A DNA stretch of 64,000 nucleotides. Origin: Akkermansiaceae bacterium (lineage in GTDB: Bacteria > Verrucomicrobiota > Verrucomicrobiia > Verrucomicrobiales > DEV007). Shown in pieces: positions 6,906-15,885 of this stretch (position 1 is its first letter; the number at the start of each line of letters is the position of its first letter). The stretch spans positions 62,001 through 126,000 of the forward strand of contig JACKQE010000014.1 in NCBI GenBank assembly GCA_024233005.1, in the 5' to 3' direction. The position numbers and the translations under genes are program-made. Below the pieces are notes generated by a model. The model saw only the letters and a list, made by a program, of their open reading frames with translations, had not been told where the DNA came from and ran no database searches.

Positions 6906-8231
6906 TTATTGTTTTTTTTTGAAAGGTCCCTTGTCAAGTTCGTCTTGGACAGTCGGGGCAACTTTCAGGGTCAGGGAAACCGCGACACCCCCGGAAACCC
7001 GGTTGCGAAGAGAGATGCGTCCCCGGTGGAGTTCGATAATTTTTCTGACTACGGAGAGGCCGAGTCCGGTTCCCACACCCGTTGCCTTGGTGGTGAAAAA
7101 CGGATCGAAAATCTTTTGCATGTTCTCCTCGGAAATCCCCGAGCCATTGTCACGGATTTCTACGATGACCACTTCATCACCCGATCGCAAATGTCGTGCC
7201 GTTCTCGCTCCTTCATCGCGTTCCACCTCGGGGATGCGTGTGGCATAGGCATAGATTTCCAAATTTGGCCTGGGCCGCCCCTCCATCGCGTGGACGGCAT
7301 TGATGATGAGGTTGACGAAAATCTGCTCCATTTTCGCCAGATCGATAAACACCGGCGGCAGGTCTTTTTCAAAAATGACCTCGACATTGATGTTTCCTTT
7401 GCGGACTTCGTGTCTAGTCAGGAGCAGGGCATTCTCTACCAACGGCAGCAGTTCGTGGGATTCTAAGGAAAGTTGCCGACTCGAGGAATAATCCACCAAC
7501 CCTCTGATGATTCTGTCGGCGCGCGCGATCGCATCGCGCATTTCGGTGAGAATTTCCGGGAGATTGGGATCATTTTCAGTGATTCCGCTGGCAAGATACT
7601 CCACGCCCATCAACAGCAAGGCGAGAGGATTTTTGACTTCATGGGCGACTCCGGCGGCGAGGCGTCCCACTGACTCCATTTTCTCGGCTTGAATCAGCTG
7701 CAGCTGGGTTTCCTGAAGCTGCTGATTGGCTAGCGTGAGGTGGGTGTTCAGCTCCTTGAGTTGTTCCCGGACCCTTATTTGGGGGGTAATGTCTTCGCTG
7801 ATGCCGATGACGAAAGTTCTGTTCCTGGTGGTATCGAAGACTGGAGCCTTGGTGGTTTTCAGCCAAATATCGCCACCTCCCGGAGTGGAAATGATTTCTT
7901 CGGGAATTTCGAATAGTTTGCCCCGCCGGACCACGGCTTCATCGACCTGACGGAAATATTGGGCAGATTCCTGTGAGAACATGTGAAAGTCAGTCCGACC
8001 CAACGCCTTTTCCCTGGGGATGGTCGTGATGTCTTCCTGCTTCTTGTTCCAAAGAACCACGCGAAAATCATGGTCCGCATCTTTGACAAAGAGAGCAACC
8101 GGCAGATTATCAACGATCGATGCTAAGATCGAAGGGCTTTCAGCAAGAAGATCGTGCAGGATTTGTTCCGGTGGAGCCGATTTGGCTTTGCTGGAAAGAC
8201 GCTGCGTTTTGGCTCCTTCGGGCGCCGACAT
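6906..8231 (-). CDS. Cytoplasmic PAS-domain sensor histidine kinase
   Basis: The 441-residue protein has a PAS domain at about 36-150 (NLPVALFVKDADHDFRVV), a coiled-coil linker, a HisKA dimerisation domain with the phosphoacceptor His197 in AAGVAHEVKNPLA, and a HATPase_c domain with N-box IINAVHAM, G1 box DNGSGI, F box DPFFTTKA and G2 box GTGLGLSVV. No membrane segment is visible, so it senses an internal signal, possibly through the PAS pocket. The layout matches NtrB-like and hybrid-sensor-derived kinases. The receiver gene 27 nt downstream is its likely partner. Confidence 0.95.
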   Translation of the reverse strand: MSAPEGAKTQRLSSKAKSAPPEQILHDLLAESPSILASIVDNLPVALFVKDADHDFRVVLWNKKQEDITTIPREKALGRTDFHMFSQESAQYFRQVDEAVVRRGKLFEIPEEIISTPGGGDIWLKTTKAPVFDTTRNRTFVIGISEDITPQIRVREQLKELNTHLTLANQQLQETQLQLIQAEKMESVGRLAAGVAHEVKNPLALLLMGVEYLASGITENDPNLPEILTEMRDAIARADRIIRGLVDYSSSRQLSLESHELLPLVENALLLTRHEVRKGNINVEVIFEKDLPPVFIDLAKMEQIFVNLIINAVHAMEGRPRPNLEIYAYATRIPEVERDEGARTARHLRSGDEVVIVEIRDNGSGISEENMQKIFDPFFTTKATGVGTGLGLSVVRKIIELHRGRISLRNRVSGGVAVSLTLKVAPTVQDELDKGPFKKKQ

Positions 8232-8279
8232 GACAGGATCATACGCTTCAGTCAGGACAAAAACACGAAAAAACGTGTC

Positions 8280-10202
8280 TCACGGTAGAATCTTCACGAG
8301 GGATTCGCAGAATTCCTTCTGTTCGATGTCGGGACCGCTGAGAATGTCGGCCGTCAAAACCGTGATTCCCGGTTTGCAGTCCTCAGGCAAGACCACCTCG
8401 AAGGTTGCCTTTCCGCGTTCTCTGGCACCGATGCGAACTTCCTGAGTGTTTGCTGAGCCATTCCAGCCTGATGGCAGATGGAGTCTGACCGAAAAGGTTC
8501 GATCGGTTTGCGAGTGGTTCCAAAGTCTGGCTTCGATCCTGAGCTTGCTGCCGACTTTGGCTTCCTGGCCATAAGGAAAAAGTGATGCCCATTGTTCATC
8601 GATGGCGTAATTGACGTCGTCCCAAGGCACTAAACCGGACAGAATCTCAGCCCTTTTCAAGTACCGGTTCTCCAGACCGTCGAGCTCCTTGGCAGTAAAG
8701 CGAAATAAATGTGGGATATGCTGGTTCACGAGCCAGGAACCTTCCGGCAGCTGACGCAATTGTCTGAAACAGGACAAAAACCCCGTGTCGGGACGCATCA
8801 GATTCCGGTTCATCATGCAGTAGTCGTCAATGCCGGATGGGGCGAAGGAATCGCCGATGAAGAACACGGGCTTGTGGTCAGGTCGCTCGACCAGCAGGGC
8901 TCCGTGGTTCCACATCTGCCCGGGAAAAAAGCGGAAGGTGAAATGGAATCCCCGCCAATCCATGGTGCTGCCATCCGGTTGGGTTACGACCTCTGGCACT
9001 GCTTTGGCGGTGACCCCCGGCAGAAACCACGCTCCCGGGTTCTCGAGCACTTCGCCGACTTCAGGCACCGCATACACGGGACATTGCAAGGCGGCGGCGG
9101 CTTCCGCGACAGCGGCGGTATGATCGTTGTGCACGTGGGTCACGAAGAGTCCTTCCATGCTCTTCACCAATCCATCGGACACGGCCTGCTGGAGCGATTT
9201 CAAAGCTGGTGCCCCCCCACAGTCAAGGGCAAATCCATAGCCATCGTTTGAAACCAACAGTTTGGTGGTGCCGATGTGCTGACACCAGGGAGGGAGGTCC
9301 ACGTGCTCGCAATAAGGCATCAGGTCGATGGCGGCGCCTTTTCCGAGCACCCGCTCCCCGCAGATCCGCATTCTTTCCTCCTTGAAGTACCAAGTCAAGG
9401 CATTGGTTGACAGATAGTTGTGGTAGGCGGCACGAATTCCGTTGATCAGGCGGGAAGTATCGCCCGCCACGTCCTTGCTCATGGGCCCCCGCGCCGGGAT
9501 CACCACGTCAGGTTTGGCGGCGGCGAGTTTTTGCAAGCTGGCAATCCAAGGCCCAAATCTGGCTCCATATCCGTGATAGCCACCGATTTTGGCCTCCCGG
9601 ATTTCGTCCTGAAAGCTGTAAAAGTCTGGCACTTTGCCTCCGGCCATCATCAGGTCACCGCAAAAGGCATAGCGTTTGCCATCGCTTTCCAGCAGATAGG
9701 TCACCGCGTCCCGAGTGTAGCCAGGGGTATCCAGGACCGTGATTTTGACCTGGCCAATTTCCTCTGTTTCCCCTCCCGCCACCGCCAGTTTCACCGGTAG
9801 AGATCGCACGGGGAGTCTGGTCGCTTGTTGTTGGTAATAGTCGAAGCGTTTTTCCCACCAAGTCTGCCAAAATTCCTCGGCTTTGCCGAGGGCATCGACC
9901 AGACCCGAGGGAGCCACCAACGAGGCGCCTTGTTCGACCGCGCCACGGGCTGTCTCCACTATGTCACGGCGGTTGTGGGTCAAATAGACTTTGCAGGGAG
10001 GGCCTTGGTTGGAATCTTCGGGATGCCCATAAAAGGCCAACTTTCCTTCTTTCAGGTTGATTTGGATTCTGTTGATGGGGCCGGGAGAAAAATACCAACC
10101 CTCGGGCAAAGGGGGCGTTTCTTGCCCGAGGGCTGCGGCTCCAGTGATCAGCAGCATCCCTCCCCCAAAAAACAGCATCCGGTGGGGAGAGCGAAAATTC
10201 AT
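8280..10202 (-). CDS. Secreted protein with two metallo-beta-lactamase folds, first one degenerate
   Basis: From the ATG at 10202 the protein has 640 residues and a Sec signal (MLLITGAAALGQ). A longer ORF to 10238 would place residues before the signal. The second half has an intact MBL metal motif, THVHNDH at about 355-361, and a later FFIGDSF strand. The first half keeps MBL-like features (LDTPGYTRDAV, FCGDLM), but where HxHxDH should be it reads THNRRD, so it has lost its metal ligands. A C-terminal all-beta segment follows. Substrate unknown. It is divergent from the pseudopilin-like gene at 10326. Confidence 0.8.
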   Translation of the reverse strand: MNFRSPHRMLFFGGGMLLITGAAALGQETPPLPEGWYFSPGPINRIQINLKEGKLAFYGHPEDSNQGPPCKVYLTHNRRDIVETARGAVEQGASLVAPSGLVDALGKAEEFWQTWWEKRFDYYQQQATRLPVRSLPVKLAVAGGETEEIGQVKITVLDTPGYTRDAVTYLLESDGKRYAFCGDLMMAGGKVPDFYSFQDEIREAKIGGYHGYGARFGPWIASLQKLAAAKPDVVIPARGPMSKDVAGDTSRLINGIRAAYHNYLSTNALTWYFKEERMRICGERVLGKGAAIDLMPYCEHVDLPPWCQHIGTTKLLVSNDGYGFALDCGGAPALKSLQQAVSDGLVKSMEGLFVTHVHNDHTAAVAEAAAALQCPVYAVPEVGEVLENPGAWFLPGVTAKAVPEVVTQPDGSTMDWRGFHFTFRFFPGQMWNHGALLVERPDHKPVFFIGDSFAPSGIDDYCMMNRNLMRPDTGFLSCFRQLRQLPEGSWLVNQHIPHLFRFTAKELDGLENRYLKRAEILSGLVPWDDVNYAIDEQWASLFPYGQEAKVGSKLRIEARLWNHSQTDRTFSVRLHLPSGWNGSANTQEVRIGARERGKATFEVVLPEDCKPGITVLTADILSGPDIEQKEFCESLVKILP

Positions 10203-10325
10203 CGCGGGCAGTATCCTCCCGTTGGGCAGTTCCCACAATCACGCCATCGCGCCGGGAAGCTTTTCGGGCTTGGCAAGATGACCATCTGGCGAAATGGTGT
10301 GGATGTTGTGAAGGTTACATTCTCC

Positions 10326-10727
10326 ATGGGACAACGTTCGGCCTGGCTTCTCCTGTTGGGAATTCTGGCGGCAGGTCTCTTGGTTCTGCCCTTGCGTGAG
10401 GCCCGGATGGAGCGCCGGGCCAGGGTATGCCTTCTTGAGCTCCAGAAGGGCTTGCAGCGCTATGTGGTCCGGGAAGAACTGTATCCCAAGCGCTCGCCCC
10501 TGAGTGGAGCGGAACTTGTGGCGGTGTTGCTGGAAAATCATGATTTGGCAGGTCCCCCGGTCAACCCTCTCATGGGAGCACCCTATGGAAAAAGCGGGGA
10601 GACCGATGGGGTGGTCTACCGCACGGATCAGCAGGCAGAAACCTATTCCCTTCAGTTCCGGGACTGGGACAACCCGGATGAACCTTTGTTGGAGCTCGAC
10701 AGCACAGAACATCAGAGCTTGGAATGA
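10326..10727 (+). CDS. Small membrane-anchored protein, pseudopilin-like
   Basis: This 133-residue ORF is read from the ATG at 10326; a longer frame from 9825 overlaps the opposite-strand MBL gene and is unlikely. It begins with a hydrophobic helix (SAWLLLLGILAAGLLVL) followed by an amphipathic helix with RRARVCLLELQKGLQRYV. The C-terminal part has PLMGAPYGKSGETDG and YSLQFRDWDN. The N-terminal helix plus the GxPY-type C-terminal region resemble type II secretion pseudopilins, but there is no G/FxxxE prepilin cleavage motif. It lies 18 nt before the cytochrome gene and probably shares its transcript. Function unknown. Confidence 0.6.
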   Translation: MGQRSAWLLLLGILAAGLLVLPLREARMERRARVCLLELQKGLQRYVVREELYPKRSPLSGAELVAVLLENHDLAGPPVNPLMGAPYGKSGETDGVVYRTDQQAETYSLQFRDWDNPDEPLLELDSTEHQSLE

Positions 10728-10745
10728 GATTCGGAATGCCTTAAT

Positions 10746-13604
10746 GTGGACCTGATGAAGTTTGGGTCTCCGGTTTTCGCAGCTTTCATGACTGTGGTGG
10801 GAGGGGGCGGAGCGAGCGCCACTCTCGGGGCACCGGTTGGTGAAGCCGAGGTGCTTTTTGCCCGCAGGGTTTGGCCGTTGCTGCAGGAAAAATGCACCGC
10901 CTGCCACGGAGAGGACGAGGCCAAGCGAAAGGGGGGGCTGGATCTCGGCACTTGGAAGAAAGTCCAACAAGGAGGGGAAAGCGGGCTTCCCGGGGTGGTT
11001 CCCGGGAAAGCAGAATCCTCCCCGCTCTATCTTTCAGTGACCCGGGCCCATGAAGACTGGGAAGCCATGCCTCCCAAGGAAAATGATCGATTGGAAGCGG
11101 AACAAATCGGTTGGATCAAGGCCTGGATCGAGGGTGGCGCTCCCTGGTTGGAAGAAACCCAACGTAACTTGGTTCGATCTGCCTCTGGAGGCTCGGAACA
11201 GGAGGGGGAAACGGTGGTGACCAGCGGTGGATTGTCCGGTGACTGGACCTACCGTCGTTACAAGTCAGAGGATTTATGGGCCTACCGGCCGGTGGCGAGC
11301 CCCATCCGGGGGGCTCCCGGCAATAAACACCCCATTGATGCCTTCCTCGAAGCACCTCCCTCAGGGGCCAGCAGTCTTTCCGCTCCACCCGCCGACAAGC
11401 GCACGTTGTTGCGCAGGATCACCTTCGACCTCACCGGCTTGCCTCCCACGCCGGAAGAAATGAAGGATTTTTTTAACGATCCCCGTCCTGATCCGGAGGC
11501 TTGGAATGCGGTGATTGAACGTCTCCTGGCGAGCCCTCGCTATGGGGAACATTGGGCCCGCCATTGGTTGGATGTCGTCCGCTACGCGGACACCTCCGGC
11601 TTTGCCAACGATTTCGAGCGGGGCAATGCCTGGCGCTACCGGGATTGGGTGGTGCGGGCTTTCAATGCTGACATGCCCTATGACAGATTCGTCCGCTTGC
11701 AAATCGCGGGCGATGAGATCTCCCCCGGGGATCCCGAAGCCATCATTGCCACGGGGTTTCTCCGAATGGGGCCTTGGGAATTGACAGGAATGGAAGTTGC
11801 CAAAATCGCCCGGCAACGCTTTCTGGATGATGTCACCAACAGTGTCGGGGAAACGTTTTTGGGACATTCCCTGCAATGCGCGCGCTGTCACGATCATAAA
11901 TTCGATCCCGTGCCGACCCGCGATTATTACAGCATTCAGGCCGTTTTTGCGACCACCCAGATCGCGGACCGGCGGACGCCTTTCGCGGCCTCGGAGAATG
12001 TCAACGGGTTCGAGGAAAGGCAGTATCTCCTGATACGCCAGCAGGCCTACGAATCGGAATTGTTGAGGCTGAACGACCAATCCATTGCTGCGGGACGCGC
12101 TTGGTTGAAGGAAAACCATTTCGATCCGGCGCCTTTTGACCGAGCGTTGAAGGCGGTCACTGCCGGAAAAGGCTCTGGAAATAAGGGGAGCTACGAACAG
12201 GCCCGGGTCAAAATGCTCAAAGAGGGCGTGCCGGAAAAGGAGATTCCTCCCAAACTTGCCGGATTCAGTCCTCAGGACTTTGGCGGGGAACGCGTGGCCC
12301 GCAAGGGCTTGGAGCGTCTCCAATGGGAATTGGAACGTTATGAGCCCTTTGCGCTGGCGGTTTATGACGGCTTGACGCCCCAGATGACAGGCGTTTTTCG
12401 GCCTTTGCGGATTCCTGAGGATCGGATGAAATCGGGCGAACGGGAGCAAACGGCGATTCTTGCCGGAGGAGATCCTTTTGCTCCGACCGTCCCGGTCCGA
12501 CCGGGGGGCTTGACTGCCATCGAGACATTCAATCCCGAGGTGAAGACCGATTTTCCGCAGTCAGAGACGGGACGGCGCCGAGCTTTGGCGGAATGGATTG
12601 CCCATCCCAAGAATCCACTCACTTCCAGGGTCATCGCCAACCGTATCTGGGCCTGGCATTTTGGGCAGCCGCTCGCGGGTAATCCCAATAACTTCGGATC
12701 CACAGGCAAGAAACCCACTCATCCTGAGCTTCTTGACTGGCTGGCCGGGACCATGGTCGCCGCAGGATGGTCGATGAAAACGATGCATCGGCTCATTCTG
12801 AGTAGCCAGGCCTACCAAAGGGCCGCCCCGGGTTCCGATCTGGACGACTCCGGTGAAGCCGAGGCTCTGATGGCCGCCTATCGAGCGTTCCGGCCACGCC
12901 GACTCACCGCCGAGGAACTCCGTGATGCCATGCTCCAGGCTACCGGGGAGCTGAATCCCGAGATAGGGGGGATTCCAAACCGCCCTGAAATCAATCCCGA
13001 AGCAGCCTTTCAACCCCGCCAGGTGATGGGAACTTTTGCCGCGGCATGGGTTCCCAATCCGCTGCCTTCCCAGCGGCACCGTCGCTCGCTATATGGTTTG
13101 CGGGTAAGGGGGCTTGCCGATCCATTTCTCGAGGTTTTCAATGAACCCGCCCCTGACTTTTCCTGCGAACGCCGTGAGGTCTCGACCATCACGCCGCAGG
13201 TTTTTGCCTTGTTCAACGGCCTTCCGATCCACCAACGGGCCCTGGCTTTGGCGGCACGTTCCATCCGGGAATCTGGCGAGGATAGCTCGGTTCTGCGGCG
13301 GGTTTTTGATCTCGCACTGGGGCGTCCCCCAACTCCGGTTGAATTGGAGTCTTGCCTGGCGCATTGGCACTCTCTGATTCCTGAACTGCCCAGAGTTTCC
13401 GAAGGATCTCCCATGCCCACCGAAATCATCCGCGAGGCGGTGGAGGAGAATACCGGTGAGAAATTCACCTTTCGGGAAATCCTGCCCTCCAACCAGGATT
13501 TTGTCCCTGATTTGCAGGCCGACCAAGTGGATGCCAGGACCCGGGCCCTGGCGGACATTTGCCTGATTTTGTTCAACAGCAATGAATTTGCGTATCTTTA
13601 CTGA
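10746..13604 (+). CDS. Planctomycete-type cytochrome protein, DUF1549/DUF1553 (PSCyt1-PSCyt2-PSD1)
   Basis: The 952-residue exported protein starts at 10746, or at the ATG at 10755, and has a weak signal. A PSCyt1 domain (about 35-135) carries a single heme c site, CTACH at 50-54, and an MPP motif (AMPPKEN) that could supply the Met ligand. DUF1549 (about 190-400) follows, with LLRRITFDLTGLPPTPEE and YGEHWARHWLDVVRYADTSG. DUF1553 (about 590-870) has RRALAEWIAHPKNPLTSRVI and PTHPELLDWLA. The family is abundant in Planctomycetota and Verrucomicrobiota and is nearly always followed by a DUF1501 protein, as here 18 nt later. Its substrate is not established. Confidence 0.93.
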   Translation: MDLMKFGSPVFAAFMTVVGGGGASATLGAPVGEAEVLFARRVWPLLQEKCTACHGEDEAKRKGGLDLGTWKKVQQGGESGLPGVVPGKAESSPLYLSVTRAHEDWEAMPPKENDRLEAEQIGWIKAWIEGGAPWLEETQRNLVRSASGGSEQEGETVVTSGGLSGDWTYRRYKSEDLWAYRPVASPIRGAPGNKHPIDAFLEAPPSGASSLSAPPADKRTLLRRITFDLTGLPPTPEEMKDFFNDPRPDPEAWNAVIERLLASPRYGEHWARHWLDVVRYADTSGFANDFERGNAWRYRDWVVRAFNADMPYDRFVRLQIAGDEISPGDPEAIIATGFLRMGPWELTGMEVAKIARQRFLDDVTNSVGETFLGHSLQCARCHDHKFDPVPTRDYYSIQAVFATTQIADRRTPFAASENVNGFEERQYLLIRQQAYESELLRLNDQSIAAGRAWLKENHFDPAPFDRALKAVTAGKGSGNKGSYEQARVKMLKEGVPEKEIPPKLAGFSPQDFGGERVARKGLERLQWELERYEPFALAVYDGLTPQMTGVFRPLRIPEDRMKSGEREQTAILAGGDPFAPTVPVRPGGLTAIETFNPEVKTDFPQSETGRRRALAEWIAHPKNPLTSRVIANRIWAWHFGQPLAGNPNNFGSTGKKPTHPELLDWLAGTMVAAGWSMKTMHRLILSSQAYQRAAPGSDLDDSGEAEALMAAYRAFRPRRLTAEELRDAMLQATGELNPEIGGIPNRPEINPEAAFQPRQVMGTFAAAWVPNPLPSQRHRRSLYGLRVRGLADPFLEVFNEPAPDFSCERREVSTITPQVFALFNGLPIHQRALALAARSIRESGEDSSVLRRVFDLALGRPPTPVELESCLAHWHSLIPELPRVSEGSPMPTEIIREAVEENTGEKFTFREILPSNQDFVPDLQADQVDARTRALADICLILFNSNEFAYLY

Positions 13605-13622
13605 CCCCCTGTTTTTTCAGCC

Positions 13623-15059
13623 ATGAGCCGAATGTTTTCCTGTCCCCGGCCGGATACTGGGATTTCTGTCACCAGACGGGAATCCCTCTTTGGGATCGGG
13701 GCGAGCCTGGGTAGCATCGCCCTGTCGGCATTGCTCTCCGAAGAATCAAGCGCCATGGCTCCCGGCCGGCCCTCGGGACATTTGGGTCCCCACCTCACTC
13801 CCCGGGCGAAGAACTGCATTTTTCTGACCATGGAGGGAGGTCCCTCCCACATCGATACCTTCGATCCCAAGCCTGAGTTGGAAAAGCTGCATCTGAAGGA
13901 ATTTATCCGCCAGGGCAAAGAGAAATCCGCCATGGAAAGCGGGAAACGGTACTATGTGAGAAGCCCATTCAAATTCCATCAATGGGGACAAAGCGGGGCT
14001 TGGATGAGCGAGCCCTGGGTGCACTTGCGCGAGATGGCGGATGAGCTGTGTTTTTACAGGGGCTGTCAGGTGGACAGTGTGAATCATCCCACCGCGATGT
14101 ATCAACTCAATACCGGCAACCGCTTCGGAGGGGATCCTGGATTGGGAGCCTGGATCAACTATGGTCTGGGAACGGTGAATCGTGACCTGCCGGGGTTCGT
14201 CGTCCTTCCCGAGGTGTCCTACCCTCAAGGCGGCGCCGCCAACTGGAGCAATGGATATCTGCCCGCGTCCTACCAAGGCACCCCCTTGAGACCCAAAGGT
14301 TCTCCCATCCTGGATCTGGCACCGCCAAAGGATTTCACCCGGGATCGTCAGCGCCGCAATCTCGACCTGCTCGCTTCGCTCAATGCCCGGCATCAGGCAG
14401 CGCATCCCTGGCATGGTGAACTGGAAGCCCGGCTGCAAAGCTATGAACTGGCCTTCCGGATGCAGTCCACGGTCCCTGGCTTGCTCGACCTCGGAGGCGA
14501 ATCCCCGAGGACTTTGAGCTCATATGGGGTGGGGCTGGAGCCAACCGACTCTTTCGGCCGCAAATGTCTGCTGGCCAGACGCCTCGTGGAGCGCGGGGTG
14601 CGGTTCGTGCAATTGTATGCCGGGTCCTGGGACAGCCATGATTACATTGAGCGGGCTCATGGAAATCTGATCCGTCAGGTCGACCGACCGATTGCGGCAC
14701 TTTTGGCGGACCTGAAGCAGCGAGGGATGCTGGAGGATACTCTGGTGGTGTGGTGCGGCGAATTCGGCCGGACTCCCGACAATGGAGTGCGCGGGGGGAC
14801 CGCCTATGGAAGGGATCACAATCCCAAAGCCATGACCATCTGGTTCGCCGGTGGCGGGGTGCGCGCCGGGCACACCCTCGGGGCGACCGATGAGACGGGG
14901 ACTGTGGCGGTGGAAGAGGTTCGCCATATCCGTGATCTTCATATCACGTTGCTCAAGCTTCTCGGACTCGACGACAACCGTCTGACCTTCTACCATGGGG
15001 GGCGTTTCAAGCAACTCTCCCAATTCGGTGGCCAAGCCATCGAGGCACTCATAGCTTGA
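13623..15059 (+). CDS. DUF1501 Tat-exported sulfatase-fold protein
   Basis: The 478-residue protein has a Tat-type signal (TRRESLFGIGASLGSIALSALL) at about 17-40, although the pair of Arg is followed by ES rather than the classic xFLK. The DUF1501 core has FLTMEGGPSHIDTFDPKP near the start and VVWCGEFGRTPDNG plus GRDHNPKAMTIWFAGGGVRAG towards the end, which resemble the metal site of alkaline phosphatase/sulfatase-fold enzymes. It follows the DUF1549/DUF1553 gene by 18 nt. The two are a conserved pair in PVC bacteria and probably act together at the cell surface or periplasm. Confidence 0.92.
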   Translation: MSRMFSCPRPDTGISVTRRESLFGIGASLGSIALSALLSEESSAMAPGRPSGHLGPHLTPRAKNCIFLTMEGGPSHIDTFDPKPELEKLHLKEFIRQGKEKSAMESGKRYYVRSPFKFHQWGQSGAWMSEPWVHLREMADELCFYRGCQVDSVNHPTAMYQLNTGNRFGGDPGLGAWINYGLGTVNRDLPGFVVLPEVSYPQGGAANWSNGYLPASYQGTPLRPKGSPILDLAPPKDFTRDRQRRNLDLLASLNARHQAAHPWHGELEARLQSYELAFRMQSTVPGLLDLGGESPRTLSSYGVGLEPTDSFGRKCLLARRLVERGVRFVQLYAGSWDSHDYIERAHGNLIRQVDRPIAALLADLKQRGMLEDTLVVWCGEFGRTPDNGVRGGTAYGRDHNPKAMTIWFAGGGVRAGHTLGATDETGTVAVEEVRHIRDLHITLLKLLGLDDNRLTFYHGGRFKQLSQFGGQAIEALIA

Positions 15060-15083
15060 AGGATCTTCCCACCCCCATCTTCC

Positions 15084-15848
15084 ATGTTTCATCCCTTCCG
15101 TATTGCTGCTTCCCTGATGCTTCTGACCACCGCAGGTGCCGTTAGGCTGCTGGCTCAGGATCCTGCCGACCTTGCGGCGATGCTCCAGCAGAGGGATTTC
15201 GACGGAGTGATCAAGGCGACAGACAACGTGGAGGCCGGCTCGGCGTTGCTTCGGGCCCGGGCGGTGGCGTTACAACAACGAGGCGTCGCGCGTTTTTTTG
15301 ATGCCCGGATCAAAGAATCGATCGAGGATTTTGATGCCTACCTGACTATCCATCCGGAAGAAGATCCTTTCCATTGGCAAAGAGGCATTGATTACTATTA
15401 CGCGGGGGAATACGAGAAGGGGGTGGCCCAATTTGAACGTCATCAAACAGTCAACACCCAGGACGTCGAGAACGCGGTCTGGCATTTTCTGTGTGCTGTC
15501 CGCCAAAAAGGCGGCAGCGTGGAGGCGGCTCGGCGGCAATTCATCAACATCCAACAGGACAGCCGGGTGCCTATGGCTGAAGTGCACCAGTTGTTTGCTG
15601 GCACCGGTTCAGTCGAAGCGGTGCTTGCGGCCGCCGAAGGCAACAGTGCCTCGGGCGAGGAATTGAAAAACCAGAGGTGCTACGCCCATCTCTATCTCGG
15701 TCTCTACTGCGAGGCCCTCGGCGATGAAGCTGGCATGAAAAAGCACATCGCGCTCGCGGCGAACGATTACCGGATGAATCACTACATGGGCAAGGTCGCC
15801 CAGGTCCATGCCAAACTGCGTGGCATTGCCCTCACTCCGGGAGATTAA
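15084..15848 (+). CDS. Secreted TPR-like protein
   Basis: The 254-residue protein has a Sec signal (IAASLMLLTTAGAVRLLA) and then helical repeats of TPR type, clearest around IKESIEDFDAYLTIHPEEDPFHWQ and YAGEYEKGVAQFE. It lies 24 nt after the DUF1501 gene and is probably part of the same transcript. A lone TPR protein after a PSD1/DUF1501 pair may hold partners together, but no specific function is visible. It is convergent with the next gene. Confidence 0.75.
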   Translation: MFHPFRIAASLMLLTTAGAVRLLAQDPADLAAMLQQRDFDGVIKATDNVEAGSALLRARAVALQQRGVARFFDARIKESIEDFDAYLTIHPEEDPFHWQRGIDYYYAGEYEKGVAQFERHQTVNTQDVENAVWHFLCAVRQKGGSVEAARRQFINIQQDSRVPMAEVHQLFAGTGSVEAVLAAAEGNSASGEELKNQRCYAHLYLGLYCEALGDEAGMKKHIALAANDYRMNHYMGKVAQVHAKLRGIALTPGD

Positions 15849-15885
15849 TAGGCCCGATCGGAAGATCCGGGAAAGATCCGTTTCC

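Noticed and set aside
9825..10325. Extended N-terminus of the pseudopilin-like ORF
   Set aside because: The extension lies antisense to the MBL gene and its signal peptide, and the residues are not protein-like; the ATG at 10326 opens a membrane helix directly.
11361..12449. Minus-strand open frame of 362 codons opposite the DUF1549/1553 gene
   Set aside because: It is the shadow of the conserved PSCyt2/PSD1 gene and shows no family signal.
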